Assembly: GCA_900472575.1 (NCBI GenBank)
Contig: UCIV01000001.1
Span: forward strand, 1 to 64,000
DNA length: 64,000 bases
Direction of reading: 5' to 3'
From: Hyphomicrobiales bacterium
GTDB taxonomy: Bacteria; Pseudomonadota; Alphaproteobacteria; Rhizobiales; Rhizobiaceae
The notes below the pieces were generated by a model, which saw nothing but the letters and a program-made list of their open reading frames with translations, had not been told where the DNA came from and did no database searches. Of the stretch, positions 1-8,801 are shown in pieces. A program made the position numbers and the translations under genes. Each line of letters opens with the position of its first letter. Within the stretch, counting starts at the first letter, position 1.

Positions 1-1
1 G

Positions 2-484
2 AGCGCGCAGGCTCCGGCACCCGCCCCCACCCCTGGCCCTTCCGGACAGCAGCCCGGCAATGTGAAGGAAAGCCATGGCGCGTGGTCGGTGATCTGTGAC
101 AGGCCGGCAGGCGCTTCCGCCGAGCAATGCGCGCTGATGCAGAACGTCATTGCCGAGGACCGGCCGGAAGTCGGGCTTTCGGTCGTCGTGCTCAAGACGG
201 CCGACCGCAAGGCGCGTATCCTGCGCATTCTCGCACCGCTTGGCGTTCTCCTGAAGGACGGCATGGAGCTTTACGTCGATAACAACAATATCGGCCGCGC
301 CTATTTCACCCGCTGCTTCTCTGAAGGCTGCTATGTCGAAGTGGAAATCGACGAGGAACTGATGCGTATCCTGCGCGCCGGCAAGAACGCCGTGTTCGCA
401 CTGCGCGAATCCTCCGATCAGGACCGTGTCGGCATTCCCGTCGAACTCAACGGTTTTGGCCCCGGTTACGACGCACTTCCCTGA
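2..484 (+). CDS. Invasion-associated locus B (IalB) family protein, 5' truncated by window edge
   Basis: The reading frame is open to the left edge, so the true start and probably a signal peptide lie outside the window. An internal GTG at position 62 is only a possible start. The visible part begins with a Pro/Ala/Gln-rich linker followed by the IalB-type domain: a GAWSVICD-like opening, two Cys pairs (near CDRP/EQCA and RCFSEGC), and a C-terminal beta-rich segment. IalB proteins are exported periplasmic or envelope proteins first described in Bartonella invasion. In free-living rhizobia their role is not settled. The gene is followed after 34 bp by a small membrane protein on the same strand. 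Confidence 0.75.
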   Translation, partial: SAQAPAPAPTPGPSGQQPGNVKESHGAWSVICDRPAGASAEQCALMQNVIAEDRPEVGLSVVVLKTADRKARILRILAPLGVLLKDGMELYVDNNNIGRAYFTRCFSEGCYVEVEIDEELMRILRAGKNAVFALRESSDQDRVGIPVELNGFGPGYDALP

Positions 485-518
485 TCATCGGATAGCTGCG
501 TCGAAGGACAGGAAGACC

Positions 519-1016
519 ATGGGCCTTGCAGGCAGCCACCGTTTCACCGTTCGATATGATGACGATATCGTGCGCGATGCGATCCGCGCCTTCGTCTGGC
601 GCCGTGCCGTGGTCGAACAGAAGATGATGTGGGTCATCTCGGTTCTGATGCTGAGCTTTTCCATCTATTTCATCATCTCGGGCGACAACAATATTTTCGC
701 CGGCGTCATGCTTGTCCTCGCCTTGGCGCCGGTCATCTTCGTCGCCGTGATCTGGCGCGCCCACAAGGTCAACACCTTCGGTCGCTACAAGCGCATGGGC
801 GATCCGAAGGCCGAGATTACCGTCGATGCCGATGGAATCGACATCGTGTCCGATCTCGGCAGCGGCAAGTTGACGTGGCGAAGCATTACGGAAGTCTGGG
901 AGCGTCCGCGGGCCTTCATGGTCTTCAGCGGTGACGGCCAGTTCAACACGCTGCCTCGCGAAACCATGCCTGATGCGGTTCAAGCCTATCTGCGAACGAG
1001 GCCGACCCAAGGATAG
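519..1016 (+). CDS. YcxB-like small membrane protein
   Basis: A 165-residue protein. ATG 519 was chosen because it has a purine-rich ribosome site (AAGGACAGGAAG) and because the longer frame from 426 would overlap the preceding gene. Two transmembrane helices lie at about residues 36-53 and 58-77. They are followed by a cytoplasmic beta-rich domain with the pattern ITVDADGIDIVSDLG...LTWRSITEVWE, typical of YcxB-like C-terminal domains. No enzymatic motif is visible and the function is unknown. The preceding IalB-like gene and the following tldD are on the same strand. Confidence 0.6.
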   Translation: MGLAGSHRFTVRYDDDIVRDAIRAFVWRRAVVEQKMMWVISVLMLSFSIYFIISGDNNIFAGVMLVLALAPVIFVAVIWRAHKVNTFGRYKRMGDPKAEITVDADGIDIVSDLGSGKLTWRSITEVWERPRAFMVFSGDGQFNTLPRETMPDAVQAYLRTRPTQG

Positions 1017-1114
1017 GCTTGCTTCGGCTCCGTGCCGGACCTACATCGGATGAAAAGGCGGTTTGCCGCCACAGCCTGCCGCGCCGAGGCGGGTCCTGCC
1101 CAAGGAGTATTTCC

Positions 1115-2530
1115 ATGAACACCGATCTCTTGAGCCTGTTCGACACGGACGAAGCGAAGCTGCGGGCGATTGTCGCAAAAGCGCTTTCCGGCGCGGATGA
1201 CGGCGAGCTTTTCGTCGAACACGCCCAGGCGGAATCGCTGACCTTCGACAACGGACGGCTGAAGGGTGGCTCATTCAATACCGACCAGGGTTTTGGCCTG
1301 CGTTCGGTTGCGGGTGAGGCGGTCGGTTACGCCCATGCGGGCGACCTGAGCGCCGCAGCGCTGGAACGCGCCTCGGATGCCGTTCGCGCGGTAACCGCCG
1401 GTTATTCCGGTTCCTATGCGAGCGCCCCGCAGCGGACCAACAAGAAATATTACGGCGACGAGAACCCGATCGGCTCCCCGAGCTTCGAGGCGAAGGCCAA
1501 GCTTTTGACCGATATCGACGCCTATCTGCGCAACAAGGACGACAAGGTTCGTCAGGTCACCGCAACGATTTCCGCCAGCTGGCAGGTGGTCGACATCCTG
1601 CGTGCCGACGGGCACCGGGTGCAGGACATCCGCCCGATGACCCGCATCAATATTTCCGTCGTCGTGGGTAATGGCGACCGGCAGGAGAGCGGTTCGTTTG
1701 GCACCGGTGGCCGCATCGGCTTCGGCGATTTCGTCGCCGAAGGCAACTGGCAGGTTGGCGCTGATGAGGCGCTGCGCCAGGCGCTGGTCAATCTCGAGGC
1801 GATCGAGGCGCCGGCCGGGACGATGGATGTGGTGCTTTCCTCCGGCTGGCCGGGCGTGATGCTGCACGAGGCGGTCGGTCACGGGCTGGAAGGCGATTTC
1901 AACCGCAAGAAAACCTCTGCCTTTGCCGGGCTTCTGGGCGAGATGGTTGCAGCTCCGGGCGTCACCGTCGTCGACGACGGCACGATCGACAATCGCCGCG
2001 GCTCGATCACCATCGACGACGAAGGCACGCCATCGGCCTATAACGTGCTGATCGAGAACGGCAAGCTCGTCGGTTATATGCAGGACCGGCAGAATGCCCG
2101 GCTGATGGGCATGAAGCCAACCGGCAACGGCCGCCGACAGGGCTATTCTTCAGTACCGATGCCGCGGATGACCAACACCTACATGCTTGGCGGCGACAAG
2201 ACGCCGGAAGAAATCATCGCTTCCGTCAAGAAGGGCGTCTATGCCGTTTCCTTTGGCGGTGGTCAGGTGGATATCACCTCGGGCAAATTCGTGTTCGGCT
2301 GCACCGAGGCCTATCTCATTGAAAACGGCAAGGTCGGCCCGGCGATCAAGGGCGCGATGCTGATCGGCAACGGCCCGGATGCGATGAAGCGCGTGTCGAT
2401 GGTCGGTAACGACATGAAGCTCGATACCGGCATCGGCAATTGCGGAAAGGCCGGCCAATGGGTTCCGGTCGGCGTCGGCCAGCCGCATCTGCGCATGGAT
2501 CAGGTCACCGTCGGCGGCACGAAGGCGTAA
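1115..2530 (+). CDS. tldD: Metalloprotease TldD
   Basis: A 471-residue protein of the PmbA/TldD family. The start at ATG 1115 follows CAAGGAG by about 8 nt; the longer frame from 1019 has no such site and encodes an unlikely Arg-rich leader. The signature HEAVGH motif (about H251-H256, HExxxH type) gives the metal site. The C-terminal glycine-rich beta domain (GGGQVDITSGKFVFGCTEA) is also typical. TldD acts with TldE/PmbA as a cytoplasmic heterodimeric protease that degrades unfolded peptides and matures some modified peptides. The partner pmbA is not in this window. A GNAT gene starts 5 bp after the stop, suggesting co-transcription. Confidence 0.95.
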   Translation: MNTDLLSLFDTDEAKLRAIVAKALSGADDGELFVEHAQAESLTFDNGRLKGGSFNTDQGFGLRSVAGEAVGYAHAGDLSAAALERASDAVRAVTAGYSGSYASAPQRTNKKYYGDENPIGSPSFEAKAKLLTDIDAYLRNKDDKVRQVTATISASWQVVDILRADGHRVQDIRPMTRINISVVVGNGDRQESGSFGTGGRIGFGDFVAEGNWQVGADEALRQALVNLEAIEAPAGTMDVVLSSGWPGVMLHEAVGHGLEGDFNRKKTSAFAGLLGEMVAAPGVTVVDDGTIDNRRGSITIDDEGTPSAYNVLIENGKLVGYMQDRQNARLMGMKPTGNGRRQGYSSVPMPRMTNTYMLGGDKTPEEIIASVKKGVYAVSFGGGQVDITSGKFVFGCTEAYLIENGKVGPAIKGAMLIGNGPDAMKRVSMVGNDMKLDTGIGNCGKAGQWVPVGVGQPHLRMDQVTVGGTKA

Positions 2531-2535
2531 AAAAG

Positions 2536-3024
2536 ATGAGCGACATCGTGATCCGCGCCTTCCGGGCAGGCGACGAACAGGGCGTGATCGGTGTCATCCT
2601 GCCGATCCAGCGCAAGGAGTTCGGTGTCGCGATCACCGCGGCGGATCAGCCGGATCTCGCCGCCATTGCGGATTTCTATCAGACGGCCAAGGGCGGGTTC
2701 TGGGTCGCCGAAAAGGACGGAAAGATCGTCGGCACGATTTCCCTGAAGGATATCGGCAATGACGAGGCCGCGTTGCGCAAGATGTTCGTCGCCGCCGAAG
2801 TTCGCGGCAAGGAATTCGGCGTGGCTGCGAGATTGCTCGACGCGCTTATGGCGCATGCAGCGGCTGTCGGGCTGAAGACGATCCTGCTCGGCACCACCGA
2901 CAAGTTTCTCGCTGCCCACCGTTTCTACGAGAAGAACGGCTTCTCCGAGATCGTCGCCGACGAGCTGCCGGCAAGCTTTCCGCGGATGGCGGTGGATACG
3001 AAGTTCTATCGACGGACGGTTTGA
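2536..3024 (+). CDS. GNAT family N-acetyltransferase
   Basis: A 162-residue protein starting at ATG 2536, only 5 bp after the tldD stop, so probably in the same transcript. It shows the GNAT order: N-terminal IRAFRAGDEQGV, central strand WVAEKDGKIVGTISL, then MFVAAEVRGKEFGVAARLLDAL, which is the acetyl-CoA pyrophosphate loop (R-G-K-x-F/x-G-x-A). It ends with AAHRFYEKNGFSEI, the usual motif B. The family transfers acetyl groups from acetyl-CoA to small molecules or proteins; the substrate cannot be predicted. Confidence 0.85.
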   Translation: MSDIVIRAFRAGDEQGVIGVILPIQRKEFGVAITAADQPDLAAIADFYQTAKGGFWVAEKDGKIVGTISLKDIGNDEAALRKMFVAAEVRGKEFGVAARLLDALMAHAAAVGLKTILLGTTDKFLAAHRFYEKNGFSEIVADELPASFPRMAVDTKFYRRTV

Positions 3025-3439
3025 CGGCGTCAAACTTCCGAGTTGCTGAAGTAGACCTGTGCAGTATGGTCGCGACATGACTACACAACCTTGTCCAGTC
3101 TATCTTTTCAGAAGCCAAGGGTTCGCACCCGCCGGGGATACCGTAGTGTGTGTCGCGCCCGCTGAATGCGTCATCGCTGTTTATGGTGGTGAAGGACCAT
3201 TCGGCACGGAGGGTCTTTCCTCGGCCTTCGGTGGAGCCGTCGTCTTCCGAAATGACGAAACGGGGTGCCATTTCCTAGGCGTTTGGGGGAGGCGCTATGC
3301 ATCGCGCTTTCGCAGCGACCTGCGCCGCAACATGCCGATTTCAATCTGCCAAGAAGCGCCCGATGCGCGACAGATCATGTGGCACGCAGCAGACAGACGA
3401 CCCAGCAAAATCAGGCACACATCCCCAGATCAGAAAGTG
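3025..3439. other. 415-bp stretch without a supported gene
   Basis: Plus-strand frame 2 stays open from 3059 into the downstream hypothetical gene, and the minus strand has an open frame over 2846-3271. Neither looks like real protein along this stretch: both are Cys/Arg-rich, and I see no ribosome site at 3059. No tRNA-like or clear terminator structure was seen. The base composition is less G+C-rich than the flanks. It may hold a decayed gene remnant. Confidence 0.4.
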
Positions 3440-4066
3440 ATGCGTGCTGAGACATTCGTGTTAAAATTCCTGTCGCCGCAAACGGGATGCTCGATCCACG
3501 AAATGCGCTTTGAAGCCAACCCGGCGATCGTTGCATCCATTCTGGTTACGGAATTCGCAGATCTGGCAACACACTCCTTCTATCCCGACAAGGAGGAATT
3601 GTTCGCGCTTGCCTCGGCAGCCGATCTCCTGCTGCCCGAATGGGACGGCGAGATCATGCTGACACGGCCGCATCGGATCGACGAGGCTAGCTATCTGGTC
3701 CATACGAATTTCGAACTGCCGCTGATGCTGGAGGGACGTAAGCCGTTTGCCATTCTTGATGGCGAAGAAGGGGTTGAATGGTTCGAAAACGTTCGCAACC
3801 TTTTTCGGCCGCATGTCGAAAGCGGCGCGTTCGTCGAGAGCGTCAAGGCTGTGCGGGGTGGCGGCCAAACATTTCTGACCGTCTATTACGCCCTGCCCGG
3901 TGAAGAATGGCGCTTCAAGGCCTATGACGACCTGATGAACGGCCCGAGGCCGTGGACGGAAGAGATGGAACGGCGACAGGGGTATCTGCTCGGCTATACA
4001 CAAGAGGAATGCGACTGGTGGATCGCAAACGATTTTCGTCACCCCTCCCCGACTACCCCTTATTGA
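3440..4066 (+). CDS. Hypothetical protein, unrecognised family
   Basis: A 208-residue soluble protein. ATG 3440 follows AGAAAG and gives a sensible N-terminus (MRAETFVLKF). The frame continues upstream to 3059, but that stretch reads like non-coding translation. The protein is acidic and Trp-rich toward the C-terminus (EEWRFKAYDDLMNG, ECDWWIAND), with no signal peptide, membrane segment or recognised catalytic motif. I do not recognise the family. It stands between tldD-GNAT and a TauE transporter, all on the plus strand, without tight spacing. Confidence 0.55.
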   Translation: MRAETFVLKFLSPQTGCSIHEMRFEANPAIVASILVTEFADLATHSFYPDKEELFALASAADLLLPEWDGEIMLTRPHRIDEASYLVHTNFELPLMLEGRKPFAILDGEEGVEWFENVRNLFRPHVESGAFVESVKAVRGGGQTFLTVYYALPGEEWRFKAYDDLMNGPRPWTEEMERRQGYLLGYTQEECDWWIANDFRHPSPTTPY

Positions 4067-4126
4067 CAGATCGTACGAAACCGCAGCAGGTGATCGGCTT
4101 TCTTCACCTCACAAACACCGCATGTC

Positions 4127-4918
4127 ATGACTTCCCTCAATCCTATCTCCGCTTTTCTCGCGACATGGCTTCCGGGCCACTCGATCGGCGAACTTGCCTT
4201 CGTGCTCCTTGCCGCCGTTATTGCAGGCCTTGCGCGCGGCTTTTCCGGCTTTGGCGGGGCGCTGATATTCATACCGCTCGCCGGTGCGGCGACGAGCCCG
4301 CAGATCGCGTCGGGACTGCTCCTTGTCATCGATTGGGTAATGACGCTCGGCATGCTGCCGGAAGGATGGCGCAGGGCGAACCGCCGCGATGTCTTCACCA
4401 TGCTGGCCGGCGCCATCATCGGCGTTCCGGCTGGCGCGGCAATGCTTTCGCTCATGCCGTCGGTGACACTGCGCTGGATCATTTCCGCTGTCGTCGTCTG
4501 TCTGCTGGTTTTCCTGATCTCGGGCTGGCGCTATCATGGCCGGCCGAAAACCTGGCTGACGGTCGGCGTCGGCGCGATTGCCGGCCTTTTCGGCGGCGCG
4601 GCCCAGATGTCCGGCCCCCCGATCGTCGCCTATTGGCTCGGCGGAGCGATCGAACGCAATGTGGTGCGCGCCAACCTCATTCTCTACTTCGCGCTGGCGA
4701 GCGTGCTTTCGGCCACATCCTATATCATCGGTGGCATCCTGACGCTGCAAGTCCTGCTGATCGCGCTTGCTGCAGGGCCGGCTTACGGCATCGGGCTTTT
4801 TTTCGGTTCACGGATGTTTGGTATCGCCAGTGAGACCACGTTCCGGCGGATCTGCTTCACACTTATCGGAGCCGCCGCCGTCATCGGGCTTCCGCTTCTC
4901 GACGGATTACGGCCGTAA
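4127..4918 (+). CDS. TauE/SafE family sulfite/organosulfur exporter-like permease
   Basis: A 263-residue, very hydrophobic protein with about 7-8 transmembrane segments. The TauE/SafE hallmark is present in both halves: GLARGFSGFGGALIFIPL in the first repeat and AGLFGGAAQMSGPPIVAYWL in the second. Members move sulfite, sulfoacetate or related anions across the inner membrane. The substrate here is unknown because no sulfur-metabolism gene is adjacent. The start at 4127 lies 60 bp downstream of the preceding hypothetical gene. Confidence 0.85.
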   Translation: MTSLNPISAFLATWLPGHSIGELAFVLLAAVIAGLARGFSGFGGALIFIPLAGAATSPQIASGLLLVIDWVMTLGMLPEGWRRANRRDVFTMLAGAIIGVPAGAAMLSLMPSVTLRWIISAVVVCLLVFLISGWRYHGRPKTWLTVGVGAIAGLFGGAAQMSGPPIVAYWLGGAIERNVVRANLILYFALASVLSATSYIIGGILTLQVLLIALAAGPAYGIGLFFGSRMFGIASETTFRRICFTLIGAAAVIGLPLLDGLRP

Positions 4919-5006
4919 GCGTGCTATCGTTCAGCAAGGCTTAATGGGTCGGCACTAGCCTGTCCCGTATCGGGCATGGCTGCCCCGGGGGCTAATTGCG
5001 GACACG

Positions 5007-6059
5007 ATGAAGGACAAGGCAAAAGCGATCTGGCGTCGCAACGTCAAGCGCTGGCTGATCGGTGCCGGGCTGGAAGCTTCGGCGCTGATGGCAGGGGCCG
5101 GCCTGTTGACGTCGGCTCGCGGCTCGGGCGTCATCTTCACGCTTCATCATGTAAGGCCGGAATCCGCATCGGTCATCGGGCCTAACCGGCATCTGGAAAT
5201 CACGCCGGAATTCCTCGATGCCGCGATCGTTCGGCTGAAATCACTCGGCTACGATTTCATAGCACTTTCGGATTTACCGGAACGGCTGGCTGCCCCTTCA
5301 ACCAAGCCGTTTGCGGCCTTCACGCTTGATGACGGGTACCGCAATAATGCGGAACACGCGCTGCCCGTTTTCGCCCGGCATGGCGTGCCCTTCACCGTCT
5401 TCATCGCACAAGGGCTTGCCGAACACAGGCAACCGCTCTGGTGGGAGATCATGGGCCGCCTTCTGCGTGAACAGGATCGCATCAGCTTCGATTTCGGGCG
5501 TGGCGTTGAAACGGTGGACTTGAAGACGCCGGTGCAGCAACTCGACACGTCTTTCCGCTTTGCCAGCTATGTGTGGGCTCGCAAAGAGGCAGAAGCCGTC
5601 GCAGACCTCTGTCTCCTGGCGGAACGATACGGCATCGATCCCCTTGCCACTACCCGCGAACTCATCATGGGACCACAGGAACTGCGAGACTTCGCGGCGC
5701 ATCCGCTCGTTTCGCTGGGCGCTCACACCGTGACGCATCGCAAACTCAGCCGACTTGGCGCGGAAGAAGCCCTGAGAGAGATGCGCAAATCGGCAGAATG
5801 GCTGACGGAACTCACAGGCGAGCGACCAACAGCAATTGCATATCCCTATGGAAGCCAGGACGCGATCGGACCGAGGGAATTCCAATCCGCCCGCGATCTC
5901 GGTTTTGTGATCGGCCTTACCACACAACCTGGAATGCTCACCGCCGCCGACCTGGCCCGGCCGACCGCCCTGCCGCGCGTCTCACTGAATGGCTATTATC
6001 AGAAGGCGCGTTACGTTTCCGCACTCGCCTCCGGCATTCCCTTCGCGCTGAAGCGCTAG
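5007..6059 (+). CDS. Polysaccharide deacetylase family protein
   Basis: A 350-residue protein with a NodB-type fold: the substrate/metal Asp pair in FTLDDGYRNN, the HTVTHRKLSRL motif giving the metal His pair, and a late AIAYPYGSQD strand typical of the catalytic base region. An N-terminal hydrophobic stretch (about residues 22-38) may anchor or export it. The family removes N-acetyl groups from polysaccharides or O-acetyl groups from glycans. Surface-polysaccharide or peptidoglycan modification is likely. The gene converges on pdxH, with an inverted repeat between them. Confidence 0.85.
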   Translation: MKDKAKAIWRRNVKRWLIGAGLEASALMAGAGLLTSARGSGVIFTLHHVRPESASVIGPNRHLEITPEFLDAAIVRLKSLGYDFIALSDLPERLAAPSTKPFAAFTLDDGYRNNAEHALPVFARHGVPFTVFIAQGLAEHRQPLWWEIMGRLLREQDRISFDFGRGVETVDLKTPVQQLDTSFRFASYVWARKEAEAVADLCLLAERYGIDPLATTRELIMGPQELRDFAAHPLVSLGAHTVTHRKLSRLGAEEALREMRKSAEWLTELTGERPTAIAYPYGSQDAIGPREFQSARDLGFVIGLTTQPGMLTAADLARPTALPRVSLNGYYQKARYVSALASGIPFALKR

Positions 6060-6073
6060 AGGTTTTGTTCTTC

Positions 6074-6117
6074 GCAATTCCGGACGCAAAACCGGTTCGC
6101 GCTTTTGCTGGAATTGC
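6074..6117. terminator. Inverted repeat GCAATTCC...GGAATTGC between convergent genes
   Basis: Perfect 8-bp arms (6074-6081 and 6110-6117) are extended by an imperfect match around GCAAAA/TTTTGC. The element fills the 58-bp gap between the convergent deacetylase and pdxH stops, so a bidirectional terminator is the simplest reading. From memory, this GGAATTGC-type repeat is common between genes in Rhizobiaceae. A partial copy (TTTTGCTGGAATTGC) occurs near 38653-38667. Confidence 0.6.
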
Positions 6118-6738
6118 TCACGGGTACATCCGCACCTTGTTCCAGTTGCCGGACGGATCGTCGCGACGGAACTCGACACGGTCATGCAGGCGGAACTGGC
6201 GGTCGTGCCAGAATTCGATCGATGTCGGCCGGATACGGAAGCCGGACCAGTAGGACGGCCGCGGGATTTCACCGATTGCGTAACGCGCCGCATATTCCGC
6301 GACTGACTTCTCCAGGGCAAAACGTCCTTCGAGCGGACGCGACTGTTTCGATGCCCAGGCGCCGATGCGGCTGCCGCGCGGGCGGGATGCATAATAGGCG
6401 TCGGCCTCAGCATCGGTCACGACTTCTACCGGGCCACGGATGCGCACCTGCCGGCGCAGCGATTTCCAGTGGAAACACATGGCCGCCTTCTTCTGACCGA
6501 GGATTTCCTGGCCCTTCTGGCTCTCGAAATTGGTATAGAAAACGAACCCGTGCTCGTCGAAACCTTTGAGCAGCACCATGCGCACATTCGGAAGGCCATG
6601 TTCATCTACTGTTGCAACCGCAACGGCGTTTGGATCGTTAGGCTCAGAAGCTTCCGCATCTTTCAACCAGCGGGCAAAAAGGGTAAATGGTTCAGATTCT
6701 TCGGTGAAGTCACCGGTTGTTAACTCACTTCCAGACAT
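6118..6738 (-). CDS. pdxH: Pyridoxamine/pyridoxine 5'-phosphate oxidase
   Basis: A 206-residue FMN flavoenzyme that oxidises pyridoxine- or pyridoxamine-5'-phosphate to pyridoxal 5'-phosphate, the last step of vitamin B6 synthesis and salvage. Motifs read in order: [23 protein letters not shown] (FMN/substrate region), [31 protein letters not shown], and the C-terminal hallmark W-x-R-x-R-L/F-H-D-R ([15 protein letters not shown]) ending NWNKVRMYP. It is divergent from the lipoprotein gene at 6803, sharing a 64-bp promoter region. Confidence 0.96.
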   Translation of the reverse strand: MSGSELTTGDFTEESEPFTLFARWLKDAEASEPNDPNAVAVATVDEHGLPNVRMVLLKGFDEHGFVFYTNFESQKGQEILGQKKAAMCFHWKSLRRQVRIRGPVEVVTDAEADAYYASRPRGSRIGAWASKQSRPLEGRFALEKSVAEYAARYAIGEIPRPSYWSGFRIRPTSIEFWHDRQFRLHDRVEFRRDDPSGNWNKVRMYP

Positions 6739-6802
6739 ATTGACTTAAATACTCCCAATCTGCTCGAACATGCCCGAGACGAAGCGCCGGACAGGATATT
6801 AG

Positions 6803-7261
6803 GTGTCAGTGATAGCAAAGTGGATCGAAATGACAAAGTGCCTGGGCCGCAAGAGCGGCGCTGCAATTTGCCTCGCCACGCTGACACTGTCGCTTGCGGG
6901 ATGTACGAGTAGTCTGGATCTGTTTGGCGGATCGAGCAAGGTCGATCGGTCGCTTGCGACGGGAACCGTTGCCGGCAAGCCCCAATCCGAGACAAGCCTT
7001 TCCGACGAAGCGACCGTGCGCAATGCCGTCACTTCGGCCGATCTCGTGAAAATGGGCAACACTCCCCTTCCCTGGGCCAATGCCGCGACCGGCAGTGCCG
7101 GCGTGGTTTCCGTCATTCAGGAAGACAACGCCCAGGGTCGCGTCTGCCGCGCCTTCAAGACAACGCGTCATTCCTATGAAGGCATCGCCGTTTTTGCTGG
7201 CCAGACATGCATGACCGGAAGCGGCGACTGGATGCTGACGGCCTTCGACAGGCAAGGCTGA
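6803..7261 (+). CDS. RT0821/Lpp0805-type surface lipoprotein
   Basis: 152 residues from GTG 6803, which has an AGGA ribosome site 6 nt upstream. ATG 6830 is an alternative that gives a shorter signal peptide. A lipoprotein signal ends in the lipobox LSLAGC, so the mature protein should be lipidated on Cys and placed in the envelope. The C-terminal domain (PLPWANAATGSAGVVSVI ... CRAFKTTRHSYEGIAVFAGQTC ... GDWML) matches the small RT0821/Lpp0805 surface-protein family seen in rickettsiae and rhizobia. Function unknown. Divergent from pdxH. Confidence 0.75.
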   Translation: MSVIAKWIEMTKCLGRKSGAAICLATLTLSLAGCTSSLDLFGGSSKVDRSLATGTVAGKPQSETSLSDEATVRNAVTSADLVKMGNTPLPWANAATGSAGVVSVIQEDNAQGRVCRAFKTTRHSYEGIAVFAGQTCMTGSGDWMLTAFDRQG

Positions 7262-7510
7262 GCCAAATTGCCACCCTTGGCCTAATTGTTTCCAAACCAC
7301 ACACTGCGTTAACTGATCCTTCACCATGCCTCAGCTGTGAAGCCGCGCTGTAACCACTGATTCAGGACTGCGCCTCTACTCTCTCAATCCGAGAAAATCG
7401 GAGCAGCGAGCAGTGCATGATGGCCCTGTGTTGCCCGTGTTTAAGTTTATTATCGGCAGGTTCGCGATTATGCCGGATCTGCCGCCAAAAGCGTAACCGG
7501 TGGTCTCACG

Positions 7511-8653
7511 ATGCGTGATCCCTATTCCATCCTCGGCGTCAGACGGAACGCCGATGCAGACGAAATCAAGGCGGCCTGGCGGACGAAGGCCAAGACGATT
7601 CATCCCGACCACAATCGCGACGATCCGAGTGCAACGGACCGGTTCGCGGAGATCGGGCAGGCCTATGAATTACTCAAGGATCCGGAGCGGCGCCGGCGTT
7701 ATGATCGTGCAGCCGACATGCACCAGACGATCATGCAGCAGCGCGATGCGGCAGAGCGCGCCAAGGCTGCGCGCGCCAATGCGGAAAAGGTGATGGAGGA
7801 GCTGGCAAAGGCCCAGGCTGCCCGCGCCCAGTCCGATGCTACCAAGGCCGAACCGAAGGCCGATGCGGCAAAGGCGAAAGCCCAGGGTTCTGCAAGCGGA
7901 CAAGCCAAGCAGCAGGCGGGCAAGAAGCCGAGCGAAAGCCCGGAAGAAACCATCGAACGCATTTTCGGCGGCAGCCCCGAGGCACGCGAGCGCGCCAAGG
8001 AACATGCCGACACGTCGGAGACCAAGGTCGAAGAAACGAGCCCGAAGGATGCGCCGGGGCCGGAAGTCCGCTCCCCGCTGCCGATGATGGCCGTCGACCT
8101 CATCGCCAATCTGGTCAAACGTATCCGCGGCACAGCGCCAACACCGGAAAAGGCGCCGGATCTGCTGGTCGAGGCAAAGGTGACGGTGGCCGAACTGCTG
8201 GCGCTGAAACCGGTTACGATCAAGCTCTCGGACGACCGGGAAGTTCGCGTTCCGATCGAGCGGGGCACCACCGACGGACATCAGGTAAGGCTTACGGGCC
8301 AGGGCCTGAAACTGCCCAACATGAAACAGGGCGATCTTGTCGTGACGCTGAATGCGGCCCGCGACGACATCTATATCGTCAGGGATTTCAACCTTCATAT
8401 CGTGCTGCCCATCTCGCTGCAGGATGCCGTCCTTGGCGGCGAGGCGCAGGTGGAGACACCGGCGGGCCGGCGGACGGTGGAAATTCCCAGCTGGTCCGGA
8501 TCCGACCGCACGATCACGATCGAAGGGCTCGGCCTTCATGACGCTGCCGGACGCGGCGATCTGGTGGTCGAACTGAGGATCGTGCTTCTGGAAACGCCGG
8601 ATGCCAAGGTCACCGACCTCATGCGACTGATGCGCGATGGGCTGTATCTGTGA
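7511..8653 (+). CDS. J-domain co-chaperone with DnaJ C-terminal substrate domain, no zinc finger
   Basis: A 380-residue protein. Residues 1-65 form a J domain with the essential HPD motif (IHPDHN) that stimulates DnaK ATPase. Residues about 70-165 are a low-complexity Ala/Lys/Glu linker, probably helical. Residues about 215-380 resemble the DnaJ C-terminal beta domains (EAKVTVAELLALKPVTIKL, GTTDGHQVRLTGQG, LPISLQDAVLGGEAQVETPAG). The Gly/Phe region and the CxxCxGxG zinc finger of true DnaJ are absent, placing it closer to CbpA/DjlA-type helpers. It precedes fabI by 148 bp. Confidence 0.85.
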   Translation: MRDPYSILGVRRNADADEIKAAWRTKAKTIHPDHNRDDPSATDRFAEIGQAYELLKDPERRRRYDRAADMHQTIMQQRDAAERAKAARANAEKVMEELAKAQAARAQSDATKAEPKADAAKAKAQGSASGQAKQQAGKKPSESPEETIERIFGGSPEARERAKEHADTSETKVEETSPKDAPGPEVRSPLPMMAVDLIANLVKRIRGTAPTPEKAPDLLVEAKVTVAELLALKPVTIKLSDDREVRVPIERGTTDGHQVRLTGQGLKLPNMKQGDLVVTLNAARDDIYIVRDFNLHIVLPISLQDAVLGGEAQVETPAGRRTVEIPSWSGSDRTITIEGLGLHDAAGRGDLVVELRIVLLETPDAKVTDLMRLMRDGLYL

Positions 8654-8801
8654 GACGGAAAGCGTGACAAAGGGATGACATCATCCCCAGGCACGCATCT
8701 ATTTCAGGCCATCTTTACGGTTGATGATTTGACGCATGCTTGAACCCTGATGCGGCCTATGCCATAGGCAACATTCATTTTTTCGTGTCAGGGATTACAC
8801 A

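Noticed and set aside
2846..3271. Minus-strand open frame that looked partly protein-like
   Set aside because: It runs into the GNAT gene as Arg/Ser-rich antisense translation, has no ribosome site and matches no family I know.
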